Translations under genes and position numbers: made by a program
Source of the DNA: CAUZJO01 sp963580245
Lineage (GTDB): Bacteria > Sumerlaeota > Sumerlaeia > MVZB01
Direction: 5' to 3'
Assembly (NCBI GenBank): GCA_963580245.1
Contig: CAUZJO010000078.1
Span: 1 to 21,740, forward strand
DNA length: 21,740 nt
Shown: positions 1-8,445 of the stretch, in pieces
How the letters are laid out: every line of letters starts with the position of its first letter
How positions within the stretch are numbered: the first letter of the stretch is position 1
The notes under the pieces: generated by a model
Databases searched by the model: none
Told to the model about the DNA's origin: nothing
The model's input: the letters and a program-made list of their open reading frames with translations, nothing else

Positions 1-1
1 T

Positions 2-316
2 CTTCGGCCAGAATCCATGGTCAAATCCCTTGCCTTTGGCCAGGCACGGTGGGATGATCCACTCAAAGATTTTGAGGATCGAACGGTTTGGTTAGCAAAA
101 TGGGAAATGTCGGATGAAGTGGAGGATGGTGGACGTATCATGGAACGACTTGACATCAATCATGTGCTGGATCGGGCTGATACTTGTGGATCTCTCCGCG
201 TGTTGATCGTGTGGTGCCTCTTGGCGATGGGGCAGGGCTTAACTGATGAGTTCCAGGCCAGAAATGGAATTCGCAGCGAGATTACACGTCCCCAATTGGA
301 AGCGTTTTTGTCATGA
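2..316 (+). CDS. Hypothetical protein, 3' end (open to the left edge)
   Basis: The frame is open from base 2. The first ATG is at 17 and has no ribosome binding site in the few upstream bases, so this may be the C-terminal part of a longer protein cut by the window edge. From ATG 17 it gives 99 residues: a charged first half rich in Asp and Glu, then a short hydrophobic stretch around residues 60-75. I recognise no domain. The stop TGA (314-316) overlaps the next ATG (313) as ATGA, but the downstream frame is a decayed gene, so the overlap may mean nothing. It could be a real small protein or a chance frame in a decaying region. Confidence 0.35.
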   Translation, partial: LRPESMVKSLAFGQARWDDPLKDFEDRTVWLAKWEMSDEVEDGGRIMERLDINHVLDRADTCGSLRVLIVWCLLAMGQGLTDEFQARNGIRSEITRPQLEAFLS

Positions 317-576
317 GAGATTGCCTCTACGAAACGTGGATCGTTGTCCTGGACGGGCACACGCTTAATCCGGGTGACAATCCCTGGGACGGGGTGGAGA
401 GGCTGGGCGAGCTGATGGTTTATGACCGGCGCGCGCTCGCGCTCGTCGATCGTCATCGATTCTCTGAGCCGGGGAATGCCGTCTTGGACGCTGGTCTCCA
501 GGAGGGGGCATCTTGCGGATCCCTAAGACGCAGCCTTAGCTCGCGCGCATTTCACGGTTCTCATTCCGAGGAATGA
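313..576 (+). pseudogene. Remnant of a D-2-hydroxyacid dehydrogenase N-terminus
   Basis: Residues 9-39 of this 87-residue frame match the usual N-terminus of D-2-hydroxyacid dehydrogenases (glycerate or hydroxypyruvate reductase type). The tell-tale piece is VVLDGHTLNPGDNPWDG followed by LGELMVYDR, normally the first ~35 residues of a protein of about 320. The initiating Met-Lys of the family is replaced here by Thr-Trp. After about base 430 the similarity stops and the frame runs into arginine- and alanine-rich sequence to its stop. There is no Rossmann GxGxxG motif and none of the catalytic Arg, Glu and His. This is a 5' fragment left by a deletion or rearrangement. Family assignment is from memory of the conserved N-terminus. 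Confidence 0.6.
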
Positions 577-621
577 AACATATATTATTCTCGCGCTATT
601 TCGCGACTCTAGCGGACAAGC

Positions 622-2370
622 ATGGAAATGAAGATTCACCCCTCCGCCGTCATCGATAAACCGACCCATATCGGTTTCGGCACGCGTATCTGGCATTTCG
701 CGCATGTGATGGCGAACGCCGAGATCGGGGAGGACTGTTCGCTGGGGCAGAACGTATTCGTGGCCTCGGGCGTGCGGATCGGGCGGGGGTGCAAGATCCA
801 GAACAACGTCAGCATCTACGAGGGGGTTGTCCTGGAGGAGTACGTGTTTTGCGGGCCGTCGGTGGTTTTTACCAACGTCAAGCACCCGCGTAGCGAGATC
901 TCGCGCAGCGGCGAGTACGAGCAGACGATCGTCGAGCGCGGGGCGACGCTGGGGGCCAACTGCACGGTCGTCTGCGGGACGCGGGTGGGGTGCCATGCTT
1001 TTATCGCGGCGGGGGCGGTGGTGACCCGCGACGTGCCCGCCTTTGCGTTGATGATGGGGGCGCCGGCGCGGCGGATCGGCTGGGTGGGGCCCGATGGGTT
1101 TCGTCTCAATCCGGTCAAGGACCAACTCAATCAATTTTGCTGCCCCGCGACCGGCCAATTGTTCGTTCAGAGGGACAAGATGACGCTGGTGGCGATGGAT
1201 TCCAAACACGAGGCGAAGGCCGAATCGCCGATCCCCCTGATCAATCTCAAGGCCCAGCATGAGACCATCCGGCGCGCGGCGCGCGCGGCGATCGACCGGC
1301 TGGTCGAGTCCCAGCAATTCGTCCTGGGAGCCGAGGTGGAGGCCTTCGAACGCGAGATCGCCGACGACATCGGCGCTCCGCACGCGATCGGATGCGCTTC
1401 GGGCTCAGATGCAATCCTGCTGGCGTTGATGGGCTTGGGGCTGGAGCGGGGGGATGAGATCATCACCTCTCCGTTCACGTTCTTCGCGACCGCCGGCTCA
1501 CCGTTCCGCATGGGCGTTCGCCCCGTCTTCTGCGACATCGATCCGGTGACGTTCAACATCGACACGGAACGGATCGCCGCGCGGATCAACGAGCGCACGC
1601 GGGCGATAATCCCGGTGCATCTGTTCGGCCGGTGCGCCGAGATGGACGCGATCGACGCCCTGGCCCGCGAGCGGGGGCTCAAGGTCATCGAGGACGCCGC
1701 TCAGGCCATCGGGGCGACTTACGGGGGGCGGCAGGCCGGGACGCTGGGCGACGTGGGGTGTTTCAGCTTCTTCCCGACCAAGAACCTGGGGGGCTACGGC
1801 GATGGGGGCCTGATGACGACGGCGGACGGGGAGCTGGCGGAGCGACTGCGAGCGTTGCGCGTGCATGGTCAGACCGGCGTTTATCAACACGAGTGGGTCG
1901 GTTTCAATTCGCGGCTCGATGCCATCCAGGCGGCCGTCGTGCGCGTCAAGCTGGGGCATCTTGATAGTTGGAACCAGGCCCGGGCGGCCAACGCGGCTCG
2001 TTATCGAGAACTGTTCGAGCAGGCGGGCATTCTCCAAGGCGAAGGCCACCGGCCGGAGATGGGGCGGGTCATCACGCCCGCCGAGTGCTCGGGCCGCCAC
2101 ACGTTTCACCAGTACGTGATTCGCGCCCATGCCGACCAGCGTGATGGGTTGATCGAAGCCCTGCGTGGCCGGGGTATCGGGTGCGCGGTCTACTATCCCC
2201 TGGCGCTCCATCTGCAGCCGTGCTTCGCGGAACTGGGCTACCGACCCGGTGACATGCCGGAGGCGGAACGGGCAAGCCGCGAGGCGCTCGCGTTGCCGAT
2301 TTATCCCGAACTCACCCACGAGCAACTGGAGCGAATCGTCGAGGCGATCAGCGGTCACATAAATCGGTGA
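622..2370 (+). CDS. WlbB-WlbC type fusion: UDP-sugar N-acetyltransferase + DegT/DnrJ/EryC1 aminotransferase
   Basis: This 582-residue protein joins two enzymes of the UDP-GlcNAc3NAcA/ManNAc3NAcA route. Residues ~5-155 are hexapeptide repeats of a left-handed beta-helix (WbpD/WlbB type, acetyl-CoA dependent), with a Cys-containing tail to ~195. Residues ~204-580 are a fold-type I PLP aminotransferase (WbpE/WlbC type): Ser-Gly-Ser-Asp near the phosphate site, EDAAQAIGA, and the PLP lysine K387 in FFPTKNLGGYGDGG. In the known pathway the aminotransferase aminates the 3-keto sugar, then the acetyltransferase acetylates the new amine, so the fusion would hold consecutive steps in reverse order along the chain. 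The partner Gfo/Idh/MocA oxidoreductase (WlbA) is not in the window. An ATG at 628 is an alternative start; the ribosome binding site is weak. The next gene begins 28 bp downstream, a likely operon. Specificity is inferred. Confidence 0.88.
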   Translation: MEMKIHPSAVIDKPTHIGFGTRIWHFAHVMANAEIGEDCSLGQNVFVASGVRIGRGCKIQNNVSIYEGVVLEEYVFCGPSVVFTNVKHPRSEISRSGEYEQTIVERGATLGANCTVVCGTRVGCHAFIAAGAVVTRDVPAFALMMGAPARRIGWVGPDGFRLNPVKDQLNQFCCPATGQLFVQRDKMTLVAMDSKHEAKAESPIPLINLKAQHETIRRAARAAIDRLVESQQFVLGAEVEAFEREIADDIGAPHAIGCASGSDAILLALMGLGLERGDEIITSPFTFFATAGSPFRMGVRPVFCDIDPVTFNIDTERIAARINERTRAIIPVHLFGRCAEMDAIDALARERGLKVIEDAAQAIGATYGGRQAGTLGDVGCFSFFPTKNLGGYGDGGLMTTADGELAERLRALRVHGQTGVYQHEWVGFNSRLDAIQAAVVRVKLGHLDSWNQARAANAARYRELFEQAGILQGEGHRPEMGRVITPAECSGRHTFHQYVIRAHADQRDGLIEALRGRGIGCAVYYPLALHLQPCFAELGYRPGDMPEAERASREALALPIYPELTHEQLERIVEAISGHINR

Positions 2371-2398
2371 GCTGGGCGATTGATGTAAGAAGTCCGTC

Positions 2399-4996
2399 AT
2401 GTCGGAAGGAGTAACCGAAAACTGTCAAACGGGGCCGCCTGGCCCAACGATCCCAGCCGCCCATAATCGCGCCGAGTTCGGCGTGTCGGCCCGATGGGGC
2501 GTCGCGCTCAAAAGGGCCTCAGCTTGGATGATGACCGCCCAAGGGGTCTACTGGCTGGGCTTTGCCTTCATCATGGGGTTGGCCGTCTACCAACGCACGC
2601 TACGGCTCGACATGCCTCCCATCGATTTCCCCGCCGACCGCCAGCGCTCCAACATGTACATGGTTCAGGCATACGCCGGCGATTTGGGCCTGTTCAATCG
2701 TAGAGGGAGTTGGCTCGAGCTGTGGTTGATGCCGTGGCTGACGGCCCGCACGCGCTGGCTATGCACGCTGCTGGGGGTTGAACTCTGGACGCTTGCCCGG
2801 TTGTGGTCGAGTTTTTTTGGCCTTTTCGCGGTTGGGTTCGCGGCGCTGGCGGGTTTCTGGGCGGCGGCGCGGGAGGACGCCCCTCTTGGCCGGCGCTATC
2901 GCATCTCGCTGTTGTTGATGCTCGGCATGGCGCTCAATCCGTATCACGTTTTCATCTCGCGGATGATCTCGACCGAATCGACGACCATCGCGATGCAGAT
3001 GGGCGCGTTGGCCTTGTTCTGGGTAGCCTATCGCCATCCCCGCCGTTGGTTTTGCTGGTTCTTGTTCTTCGTTTTCTTTGTCCTGAGCGGCTGGACGAAA
3101 ATTCCCTCGCTTATCTGGCTGCCGGCGTATTTCGTTTATCTCTTGTTTAAGCGTGAAATTCCGTTTTGGCTGCGGCTGGGGGGAGTGTGCGTCTTGGCCG
3201 CGGGGACGGGCGCGGTTTTTTGGGTCTACAACGTCAATCCGTTTGCGGTCTTCGAGTCCTACGCCGCCAAGTACGCTCATTTTGCCGACCAGGCCCAGGA
3301 TTGGATGAGCAACGAACTCTGGATCAAGACGTACGTCAGCCGCACGGTGCTCATGCTGACGCTGCCCGGGGTCTTCTTCGCCATCGTCGGGTTTCTCAAC
3401 GCACCGTGGCTGTTTCGACTGACGATGGTGGTCTTTCTTGTGCTCTTTTACCGGTTGGTCAACCTGAACACGTATAACTTCTGCCATGCAATCATTCCGG
3501 GGATGGCGCTGGCTACTTGGGGGGTGAATAGTTTTCTGGAAGTGGGGGCGAGAGATCGACTGGGTTTATTCGGCGGTCGGGGGCCGATGAACGCCCTATC
3601 GGCGCGCCTTGCGACCCAGATTCCGGTGCTCATCATCATCGGGGCGGTCTTTGCACTGCTGATGCCTTTGGGACCCAAATACCTCAAAACCCCGGAACCA
3701 CGCGGCGACGTGTTGCAAGCGATCGAGGTGATCCCCAAAAACGTTCACACGCAGGGGGTGGTCGTTTCGGACGACGGCGAGGGTTCGCTGGCTTACATGC
3801 TGGGCCAACAGGACCGGTTGATTTCGACTCAGTTTGAATTGCGGACGGGTTATTACTACGCGGTGCGGCTTTTCGGCGGCGCCGACAAGGCCAGCCAGAA
3901 ACAACAGGTCAGGTCGGCCAGTGGGGCATGGGTCAAATGGGCCAATCTTCCGGGCGAGCCTAACGGGATCCTTTACACTCGTCGGCCCGATGATCAAGAC
4001 CGGCCGAACCTGGACCAGTACATCGAAGTCCCCGGAGATCGCACTAAGATGGATTGGCGCCCGAAATTGGAGGCCGAGACCTTCCACGTTCCAAAGCAGC
4101 GCTACGACGGGGGGCGCAGGGTGCTCCATGCGCATCCCGGCGAACAGTTGAAGATCGGCGTCACGTGGGACAACCCACAAGGCTACGAGGCGGCGGCGAT
4201 GCGTTGGTCGAACTCCGACCTGAGAAGGTTGGTGCCCGTGCCGATTCGCGTGGGCGGATACGGGATCCAATACTCCGGCCTCCTGTGTCTGCCCGAAGGA
4301 TCGCGGCCGACGGCGTTTTATACATTCGATCTACCCAAACATTTTCCGGTCGGACATTACTACATGAATTTCTTCGCGATCGAGGATGAGAATTGGCACA
4401 ATCAGCACACGCGTTTCCGGCCCCTGCCCTTTGTCCTTATCGTTGAGGCCCTTGAGAAGCCAAAGAGCCACTGGAGTTGGAAGTATCGGGAGCTTTATTC
4501 ACTCAATCACCAGATTGAACCACGGGTCTGGTCGGATCATCGCACCTTTCGCAACATGGAACTGGAGGGGTATCGCACGGACTCGCCCTTGGAGAACGTG
4601 TTCTCCTGTCCCGGCAGCCCGCCGGGCGTCTATGAAATCGCGGTGCGTGGGGAGGGGACGCCGATCACGAGTCCCGATGATCCCGGAAACGTCTGGCCGG
4701 CGGTGGAGGTCTACATTTCGAGCGAACGAGAGCAGCCTGCCGCCACGGTCCGGATTGCATCGGAGAAGACCGGTGTCTTCACGGCCGAATTCACGGCGTT
4801 CGAGTCGTTTGACGCGTTAAGGCTACATTCGCTCCAAGGCCGAGGGCGGATTAGGCGCAAACCGTTGTGGATGATCGATTTTATCCCGGCGACCTACGGC
4901 AAACAGATCGTTACGTTGCGCGGAGCGGAACTGCGGTTGAAACGGCCCCTGTTTCCACCAATCGCTTCAGCGTCCCTCGCTGATGTCGAGGAATAG
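2399..4996 (+). CDS. GT-C (GT39/PMT-like) membrane glycosyltransferase with large C-terminal soluble domain
   Basis: 865 residues. Residues ~45-430 hold roughly ten to twelve hydrophobic membrane segments. The first long loop after TM1 has an acidic motif, RLDMPPIDFPADRQRSNMY (residues 69-87), at the place where GT-C enzymes using polyprenyl-phosphate sugars keep their catalytic Asp. Loops with FESYAAKYAHF and NLNTYNFCH follow. Residues ~440-865 are hydrophilic, mostly beta-type, with no membrane segment and no domain I can name; they should lie outside the inner membrane with the active-site loops. PMT/ArnT-type enzymes are usually 500-600 residues, so the tail is an addition. The gene sits 28 bp after the nucleotide-sugar fusion gene on the same strand, so a role in moving a sugar to a lipid, glycan or protein on the cell surface is likely. 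Donor and acceptor are unknown. Confidence 0.72.
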   Translation: MSEGVTENCQTGPPGPTIPAAHNRAEFGVSARWGVALKRASAWMMTAQGVYWLGFAFIMGLAVYQRTLRLDMPPIDFPADRQRSNMYMVQAYAGDLGLFNRRGSWLELWLMPWLTARTRWLCTLLGVELWTLARLWSSFFGLFAVGFAALAGFWAAAREDAPLGRRYRISLLLMLGMALNPYHVFISRMISTESTTIAMQMGALALFWVAYRHPRRWFCWFLFFVFFVLSGWTKIPSLIWLPAYFVYLLFKREIPFWLRLGGVCVLAAGTGAVFWVYNVNPFAVFESYAAKYAHFADQAQDWMSNELWIKTYVSRTVLMLTLPGVFFAIVGFLNAPWLFRLTMVVFLVLFYRLVNLNTYNFCHAIIPGMALATWGVNSFLEVGARDRLGLFGGRGPMNALSARLATQIPVLIIIGAVFALLMPLGPKYLKTPEPRGDVLQAIEVIPKNVHTQGVVVSDDGEGSLAYMLGQQDRLISTQFELRTGYYYAVRLFGGADKASQKQQVRSASGAWVKWANLPGEPNGILYTRRPDDQDRPNLDQYIEVPGDRTKMDWRPKLEAETFHVPKQRYDGGRRVLHAHPGEQLKIGVTWDNPQGYEAAAMRWSNSDLRRLVPVPIRVGGYGIQYSGLLCLPEGSRPTAFYTFDLPKHFPVGHYYMNFFAIEDENWHNQHTRFRPLPFVLIVEALEKPKSHWSWKYRELYSLNHQIEPRVWSDHRTFRNMELEGYRTDSPLENVFSCPGSPPGVYEIAVRGEGTPITSPDDPGNVWPAVEVYISSEREQPAATVRIASEKTGVFTAEFTAFESFDALRLHSLQGRGRIRRKPLWMIDFIPATYGKQIVTLRGAELRLKRPLFPPIASASLADVEE

Positions 4997-5066
4997 GGCG
5001 CGGGAGAAACGGGTGAGATCGACGTATGCGGGGTTTCTTTTTCAGCCTTGAGAATGCGGGTTGGTA

Positions 5067-5930
5067 TCACGCCTCCGGGAGCGGACTGGTGGGGGGAGTG
5101 GCGTGATGGTCGACACGGGGGCGGTTGGGGCGGTCCTTGAATTCGGTGGTAAACTCGAGCAGGCGCTTGACGGCCTCCTCGAAAATCTTGCGGCCCTTCT
5201 CGGCCGTCGAAAGCGTCGCCTGGCCGAAGACTCCTTGCTCGGTAAACGTGCTGGTCCATTCGACGAGCGTGACCGGTCCCGCGCCGAAGGCGTCGCCCCA
5301 TTGATAGCCGGTCGCGCCGCCCTTGTTGTACCAGGCGATCTCGTCGACGGCTTTTTCCATCTGGGCCTTCTCGGGGCAGAGGTGGAGGTACATCGACGTT
5401 TCGACTTCCCCCGCGTGTCCCGCGCCGCCCGGATAGACCGACTCGCGGAATGAATCGACGAAATCGGGATCGACGCGCAGGAGGGACCACCACATGAACG
5501 AAGCGACCAGGGCGTCGGTTTCCAGGATCGTGCGGCGGCCGACGAACTCGAGCAACGGCGTGTTCGAGCCGTGCCCGTTGACGATGATGATCCGCTTGAA
5601 CCCGTGATAGCTGAAGCATTTGCATACGTCGAGGCAGTATTCGACGAAGTGATCGTAGGCCACGTGCATCGTGCCGGGGAAGTCCATCGCGTGGATGTTG
5701 AATCCGTAGGGGATCAGCGGCGCGACCAGAATTTTGTCGGGCGCGCGCCGGCCGGCCTCCAGGCACAGGCCCTGGGCCAGGACGTTATCGACGTCCAGCG
5801 GCAGGTGCGGCCCATGCTGTTCGGTCGAGCCGACCGGCAACAGGATCACCTTGCCCATTTGCGTGGCCTCGTTCACCTCGGGCCATGTCAGGTCGGAGTA
5901 GATATACTTTTCGGCGGCGGTCTGAGCCAT
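5067..5930 (-). CDS. Creatininase-family amidohydrolase
   Basis: 287 residues, close to the ~250-280 usual for the creatininase family. Metal-site motifs are intact: GSTEQHGPHLPLDVDN (E37, H39, D48), NGHGSN (H120) and GHAGEVETS (H172, E175/E177). The family folds as a single metallohydrolase domain with a two-metal centre. Members cleave creatinine, related amides, formamidopyrimidines, or ring-opened inositol/keto-sugar lactones, and one (MftE) is a peptidase, so the substrate cannot be read from sequence. A good ribosome binding site (AAGGAG, 8 nt from the ATG) starts nearly at the stop codon of the GH31 gene 15 bp upstream, so the two are cotranscribed. That context favours a carbohydrate-catabolic step over creatinine use. 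Last ~20 residues are Pro- and His-rich and probably disordered. Confidence 0.87.
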   Translation of the reverse strand: MAQTAAEKYIYSDLTWPEVNEATQMGKVILLPVGSTEQHGPHLPLDVDNVLAQGLCLEAGRRAPDKILVAPLIPYGFNIHAMDFPGTMHVAYDHFVEYCLDVCKCFSYHGFKRIIIVNGHGSNTPLLEFVGRRTILETDALVASFMWWSLLRVDPDFVDSFRESVYPGGAGHAGEVETSMYLHLCPEKAQMEKAVDEIAWYNKGGATGYQWGDAFGAGPVTLVEWTSTFTEQGVFGQATLSTAEKGRKIFEEAVKRLLEFTTEFKDRPNRPRVDHHATPPTSPLPEA

Positions 5931-7056
5931 TGCGCTTGCTCCTTGTCATTCCTCGGGGGATTTTCCGAAAGCGGCCTTTTGCAGCGCGGCCAGATCGGGC
6001 GGCTTGCGGGTGAGTTTGTAACTCTCCTTGTAGAGCTCGTTGAGGTCGCCCAGCTTGAGGTCCGATCCCCGGCGCATGAAGATCGGGATTTTATGCGTCG
6101 GTGTGGCGACCTTGACGCGTTGGCCGCCTTTGTAAACCTTCTGGGGATCCCAAGCGTCGATCCACGTGTCGCCCTGGGGCAGCCAAACGGTGGCTTCTTT
6201 AAGGCCCTTGCGCCATAGCGTCTTGAGGAGCAGGTCGGGACCGTAGAGGTAGCTATCCCACTGGCTCCAAGCTTCGGGCTGGTCGGGATAGGCCAGGAAG
6301 AGGGGACTGACGATCGGCGTCCCCTTCTTGTGGGCGGCCTTGGCCTGCTTGACGGAGTACTGGGCCAGCCGGTCGTGTAGGGTGGCATACAGGCGCCAGG
6401 TGGCGATCAACTCGCGGTCGAAGCGGGAGTCGCCGGACATGTTCCAGAAAGCGCGCCCGCGCGTGGGGCCGACTTGCATGATCGGGCTGAAGCAACCGAA
6501 GGCCAACCAGCGGGCGGTCAGTTCGGGGTCCAGGGGTCCTTCGCCGTGTCCGCCCACGTCCGAACCCCAAACCGGATAGCCCAGGACGGCGCAACCCTGC
6601 AGCGCGATGATGGCGGCGCGCAGGCCCTCGGGCGTCGAGGGCATTTCACCACCCCAGACCGTTCCATACTGAGTCGAGCCGGTATACGCCGCTCGCGCCG
6701 TCAGCGCAAAATCCTTCTTGCGCGCGCCGTTGGCGACCTCCCAGACAGTCGCCATGTATTGGACCGGATAGGCGTTGTGATTTTCACGGTCGGTCGTGCC
6801 GCTGGCGACCTTGGATGCGAGCGTGCCGGGGACGAACTCATCGGCCCGGTCGAGCCGGAACTCCGCCGCGCCGACCCAGAGTGGGTTGAATGGACCGTAC
6901 TGCTGCCACCACTCTCGACCAGCGGTGTGGGTGAAGTCGACCAGGACGCGATCCGGCTTGCCCTCGACCTGGCCTGGGACGCCGAAGTTTCGCCGTTGCG
7001 CGTATTTGGCCATATCACCGGCCACCCACGGGGCGATCCACAACATGAAATTGACG

Positions 7057-7061
7057 CCCCC
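7057..7061 (-). other. Frameshift 2 in the GH31 gene, in a run of five G
   Basis: On the minus strand this is GGGGG. Before it the frame reads MVGWLAERG. Dropping one G lets it continue as GVNFMLWIAPW, the normal GH31 strand with WIAPW; with five G the frame runs to a stop at 7015. A one-base homopolymer length difference explains the break. Confidence 0.78.
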
Positions 7062-7539
7062 GCTCGGCGAGCCAGCCCACCATCGCCTTGGGTTCGGGAA
7101 GTCGCTCGACGTCCCACGTGAAGTCGCCGTAACCAAAAGGCTCGATGGCCCAGGGCCGGACCATCAGGTAGGCCGCACACGGGATGCCCAACGCCTCCAT
7201 CATCAGGATGTCTTCGACCACCGTCCCGTTATACGGGGCTTCGACCCGCGTGCTGTCGTCATAGGTCTCGAGGTTGTCTTGGTCGCTACGCCAGCGCCAG
7301 GGGCGGAAGGTCCAGAGCGGGGGTTGGATCGGGGGTCCGACGTCCATGGCGTGCGCCCGAACGATCTCCATGGGGTCGCGCGACGTAAACAGTTTCATCT
7401 TCAGTGCCAGCCCTTTGAAATGGACCTGAACCGTGCCGGCGTGCGACTTGCAGAGGTCATAGCGATCGGGCCAGAACCCCTCGACCAGCAACCCGTAGCC
7501 CCGCGAAGAGAGGTAAAACGGGCCGTAGACCGACAGGGT

Positions 7540-7540
7540 T
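7540..7540 (-). other. Frameshift 1 in the GH31 gene
   Basis: Reading leftward, the GH31 frame runs through MSIKP. It must then skip one base near 7540 to continue as TLSVYGPFYLSSRGYG, the conserved continuation. Without the skip, the frame reaches a stop at 7457. The site lies in an AACCC context on the minus strand. Position is good to about 3 bases. Confidence 0.75.
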
Positions 7541-8225
7541 CGGCTTGATGCTCATCTCGACCTGCTGGCCGCGCAGGTTCAGCGCCGCGCGCAAGCCCGA
7601 CGCCCACGACAGCTCCTGGTCACCGTCAACCACCCGCTCCATCAGACCGGTGAGGTATTCGTCCGGGTCGGCCCGGACCGCAAAGCCCCAGCCCAGGATG
7701 TCGGCGTCGTAATCCGCCGTCAGGCTGATGTCGAAGCGGCGTTTGCCGTCGGGCTTGAACCGGACTTCGACCGTACGCTCATCGATTCCCTCGGCGATGA
7801 CCCAGCGGCCGTGGAAGCCCCCTTTTTGTTTCTCCGTCGAGTCGGGCCGGCCGCGAAGATAAGTCCGGCCCTGCTCGGTTTCGAAATAGAAGGTCCCCTT
7901 GGCACCCGGCGCGCCGGGTGCAAATTGCAGCGGGGATTTGAGACCCTGGTTGCGGACGACAAACTGCACGTCCCGGGCCGGCCCCGAGGCCACAAGCGTG
8001 AAATCGGCCCGGGCGCAACCCACCCCGATCACCAGACTCAGCATCAACAAGATTTTGAGGAACTGTTTCATCGCGCGCCTCAGGTTGAATGACTCATCCG
8101 GCGAAGGGAGAAAAAACAAATGTTTGAGCGGTGGACCAGCTCGACCGACCGGGAGTTTAGCGGATTGGGAACGATATTCAAGGAGAGAACCGCGGGGGGC
8201 GCTCACGGTGTTTTCGAACGGGAAT

Positions 8226-8248
8226 AAAGGCCCGCCCGAAGGGTCTTT
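8226..8248 (-). terminator. Hairpin with U-rich 3' arm, possible intrinsic terminator
   Basis: The arms AAAGGCCC (8226-8233) and GGGTCTTT (8241-8248) pair over 8 bp with one G-U. On the minus strand the stem runs AAAGACCC, loop TTCGGGC, GGGCCTTT, then ATTCCC. It lies 155 bp upstream of the GH31 start in a region without genes. It could end leftward transcription or act as a leader attenuator for GH31. The U tract is short, so this is a weak call. Confidence 0.3.
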
Positions 8249-8314
8249 CAATTCCGATCTCAAATCCCTATTCTTTGTCATTTGTTGCACTCCGTAGGGC
8301 CAGTTGAGCTTATG

Positions 8315-8442
8315 GGAACCTCTAAAAATACGGTTTGCAGTCGTCCCCACGGGACTCCAATTCGTTATCGGTTGATTTCCCGCCACTTGCGTGGCGGGCT
8401 GAAAGCAATCGTCCCTGCCGGAACTGAATCTTTAGAGGCACT
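8315..8442. repeat. 128-bp element with terminal inverted repeats and flanking CTTATG repeats (MITE-like, or a structured leader RNA)
   Basis: The left end GGAACCTCTAAAAATAC (8315 on) and the inverted right end AGTGCCTCTAAAGATTC (8442 backwards) match at 12 of 17 positions, with CCTCTAAA perfect (8319-8326 and 8431-8438). CTTATG flanks both sides (8309-8314 and 8443-8448), like a target duplication. Inside is a perfect 8-bp hairpin, CCCGCCAC-TTGC-GTGGCGGG (8379-8398). There is no ORF inside. The right repeat contains the ribosome binding site AGAGG (8434-8438), 7 nt before the antiporter ATG at 8446, so in the transcript the long-range stem would hide that site. Two readings are open: a non-autonomous mobile element that now supplies the leader, or a cis-acting RNA with an 8-bp closing stem. 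The duplicated flanks favour the first; position favours regulation either way. Confidence 0.5.
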
Positions 8443-8445
8443 CTT

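Larger units (their letters stand above)
5946..8071 (-). pseudogene. Secreted glycoside hydrolase family 31, interrupted by two single-base frameshifts
   Basis: Three frames join into one GH31 protein of about 707 residues. Piece 1 (8071 to ~7540) has a signal peptide (MKQFLKILLMLSLVIGVGC, then ARAD; SPI cleavage or a poor lipobox) and the N-terminal beta-sandwich. Piece 2 (~7540 to ~7060) has YGPFYLSSRGYG and the start of the (beta/alpha)8 barrel. Piece 3 (~7058 to 5946) has WIAPW, the probable nucleophile Asp (codon 6849-6851) in FRLDRADE, the probable acid/base Asp (6558-6560) in GSDVGGH, and the C-terminal beta-domain. GH31 enzymes cleave alpha-glucosides, xylosides or sulfoquinovosides; substrate unknown. 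Both breaks behave as one extra base, each beside a short homopolymer. All active-site parts survive, so sequencing error or a very recent mutation fits better than old decay. The start at 8071 follows CTGAGG and precedes the signal peptide. Creatininase-family gene follows 15 bp downstream. Confidence 0.85.

Noticed and set aside
523..1383. 286-residue ORF on the - strand
   Set aside because: Antisense to the acetyltransferase half of the fusion gene, whose motifs are unambiguous.
5067..5930. Mycofactocin peptidase MftE as identity of the creatininase-family gene
   Set aside because: None of the other mycofactocin genes (mftA-D, mftF) is nearby; the neighbour is a glycosidase.
7057..7540. 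Programmed frameshifting in GH31
   Set aside because: Neither site shows a known slippery heptamer or +1 signal, and GH31 enzymes are not known to use recoding; an indel or error is simpler.
8072..8386. N-terminal extension of the GH31 frame to 8386
   Set aside because: The signal peptide begins at the ATG at 8071 with a ribosome binding site; the upstream stretch covers a hairpin and the inverted-repeat element and looks non-coding.
8379..8398. Perfect hairpin as an intrinsic terminator
   Set aside because: No T tract follows on either strand; it fits better as the core of the surrounding inverted-repeat element.
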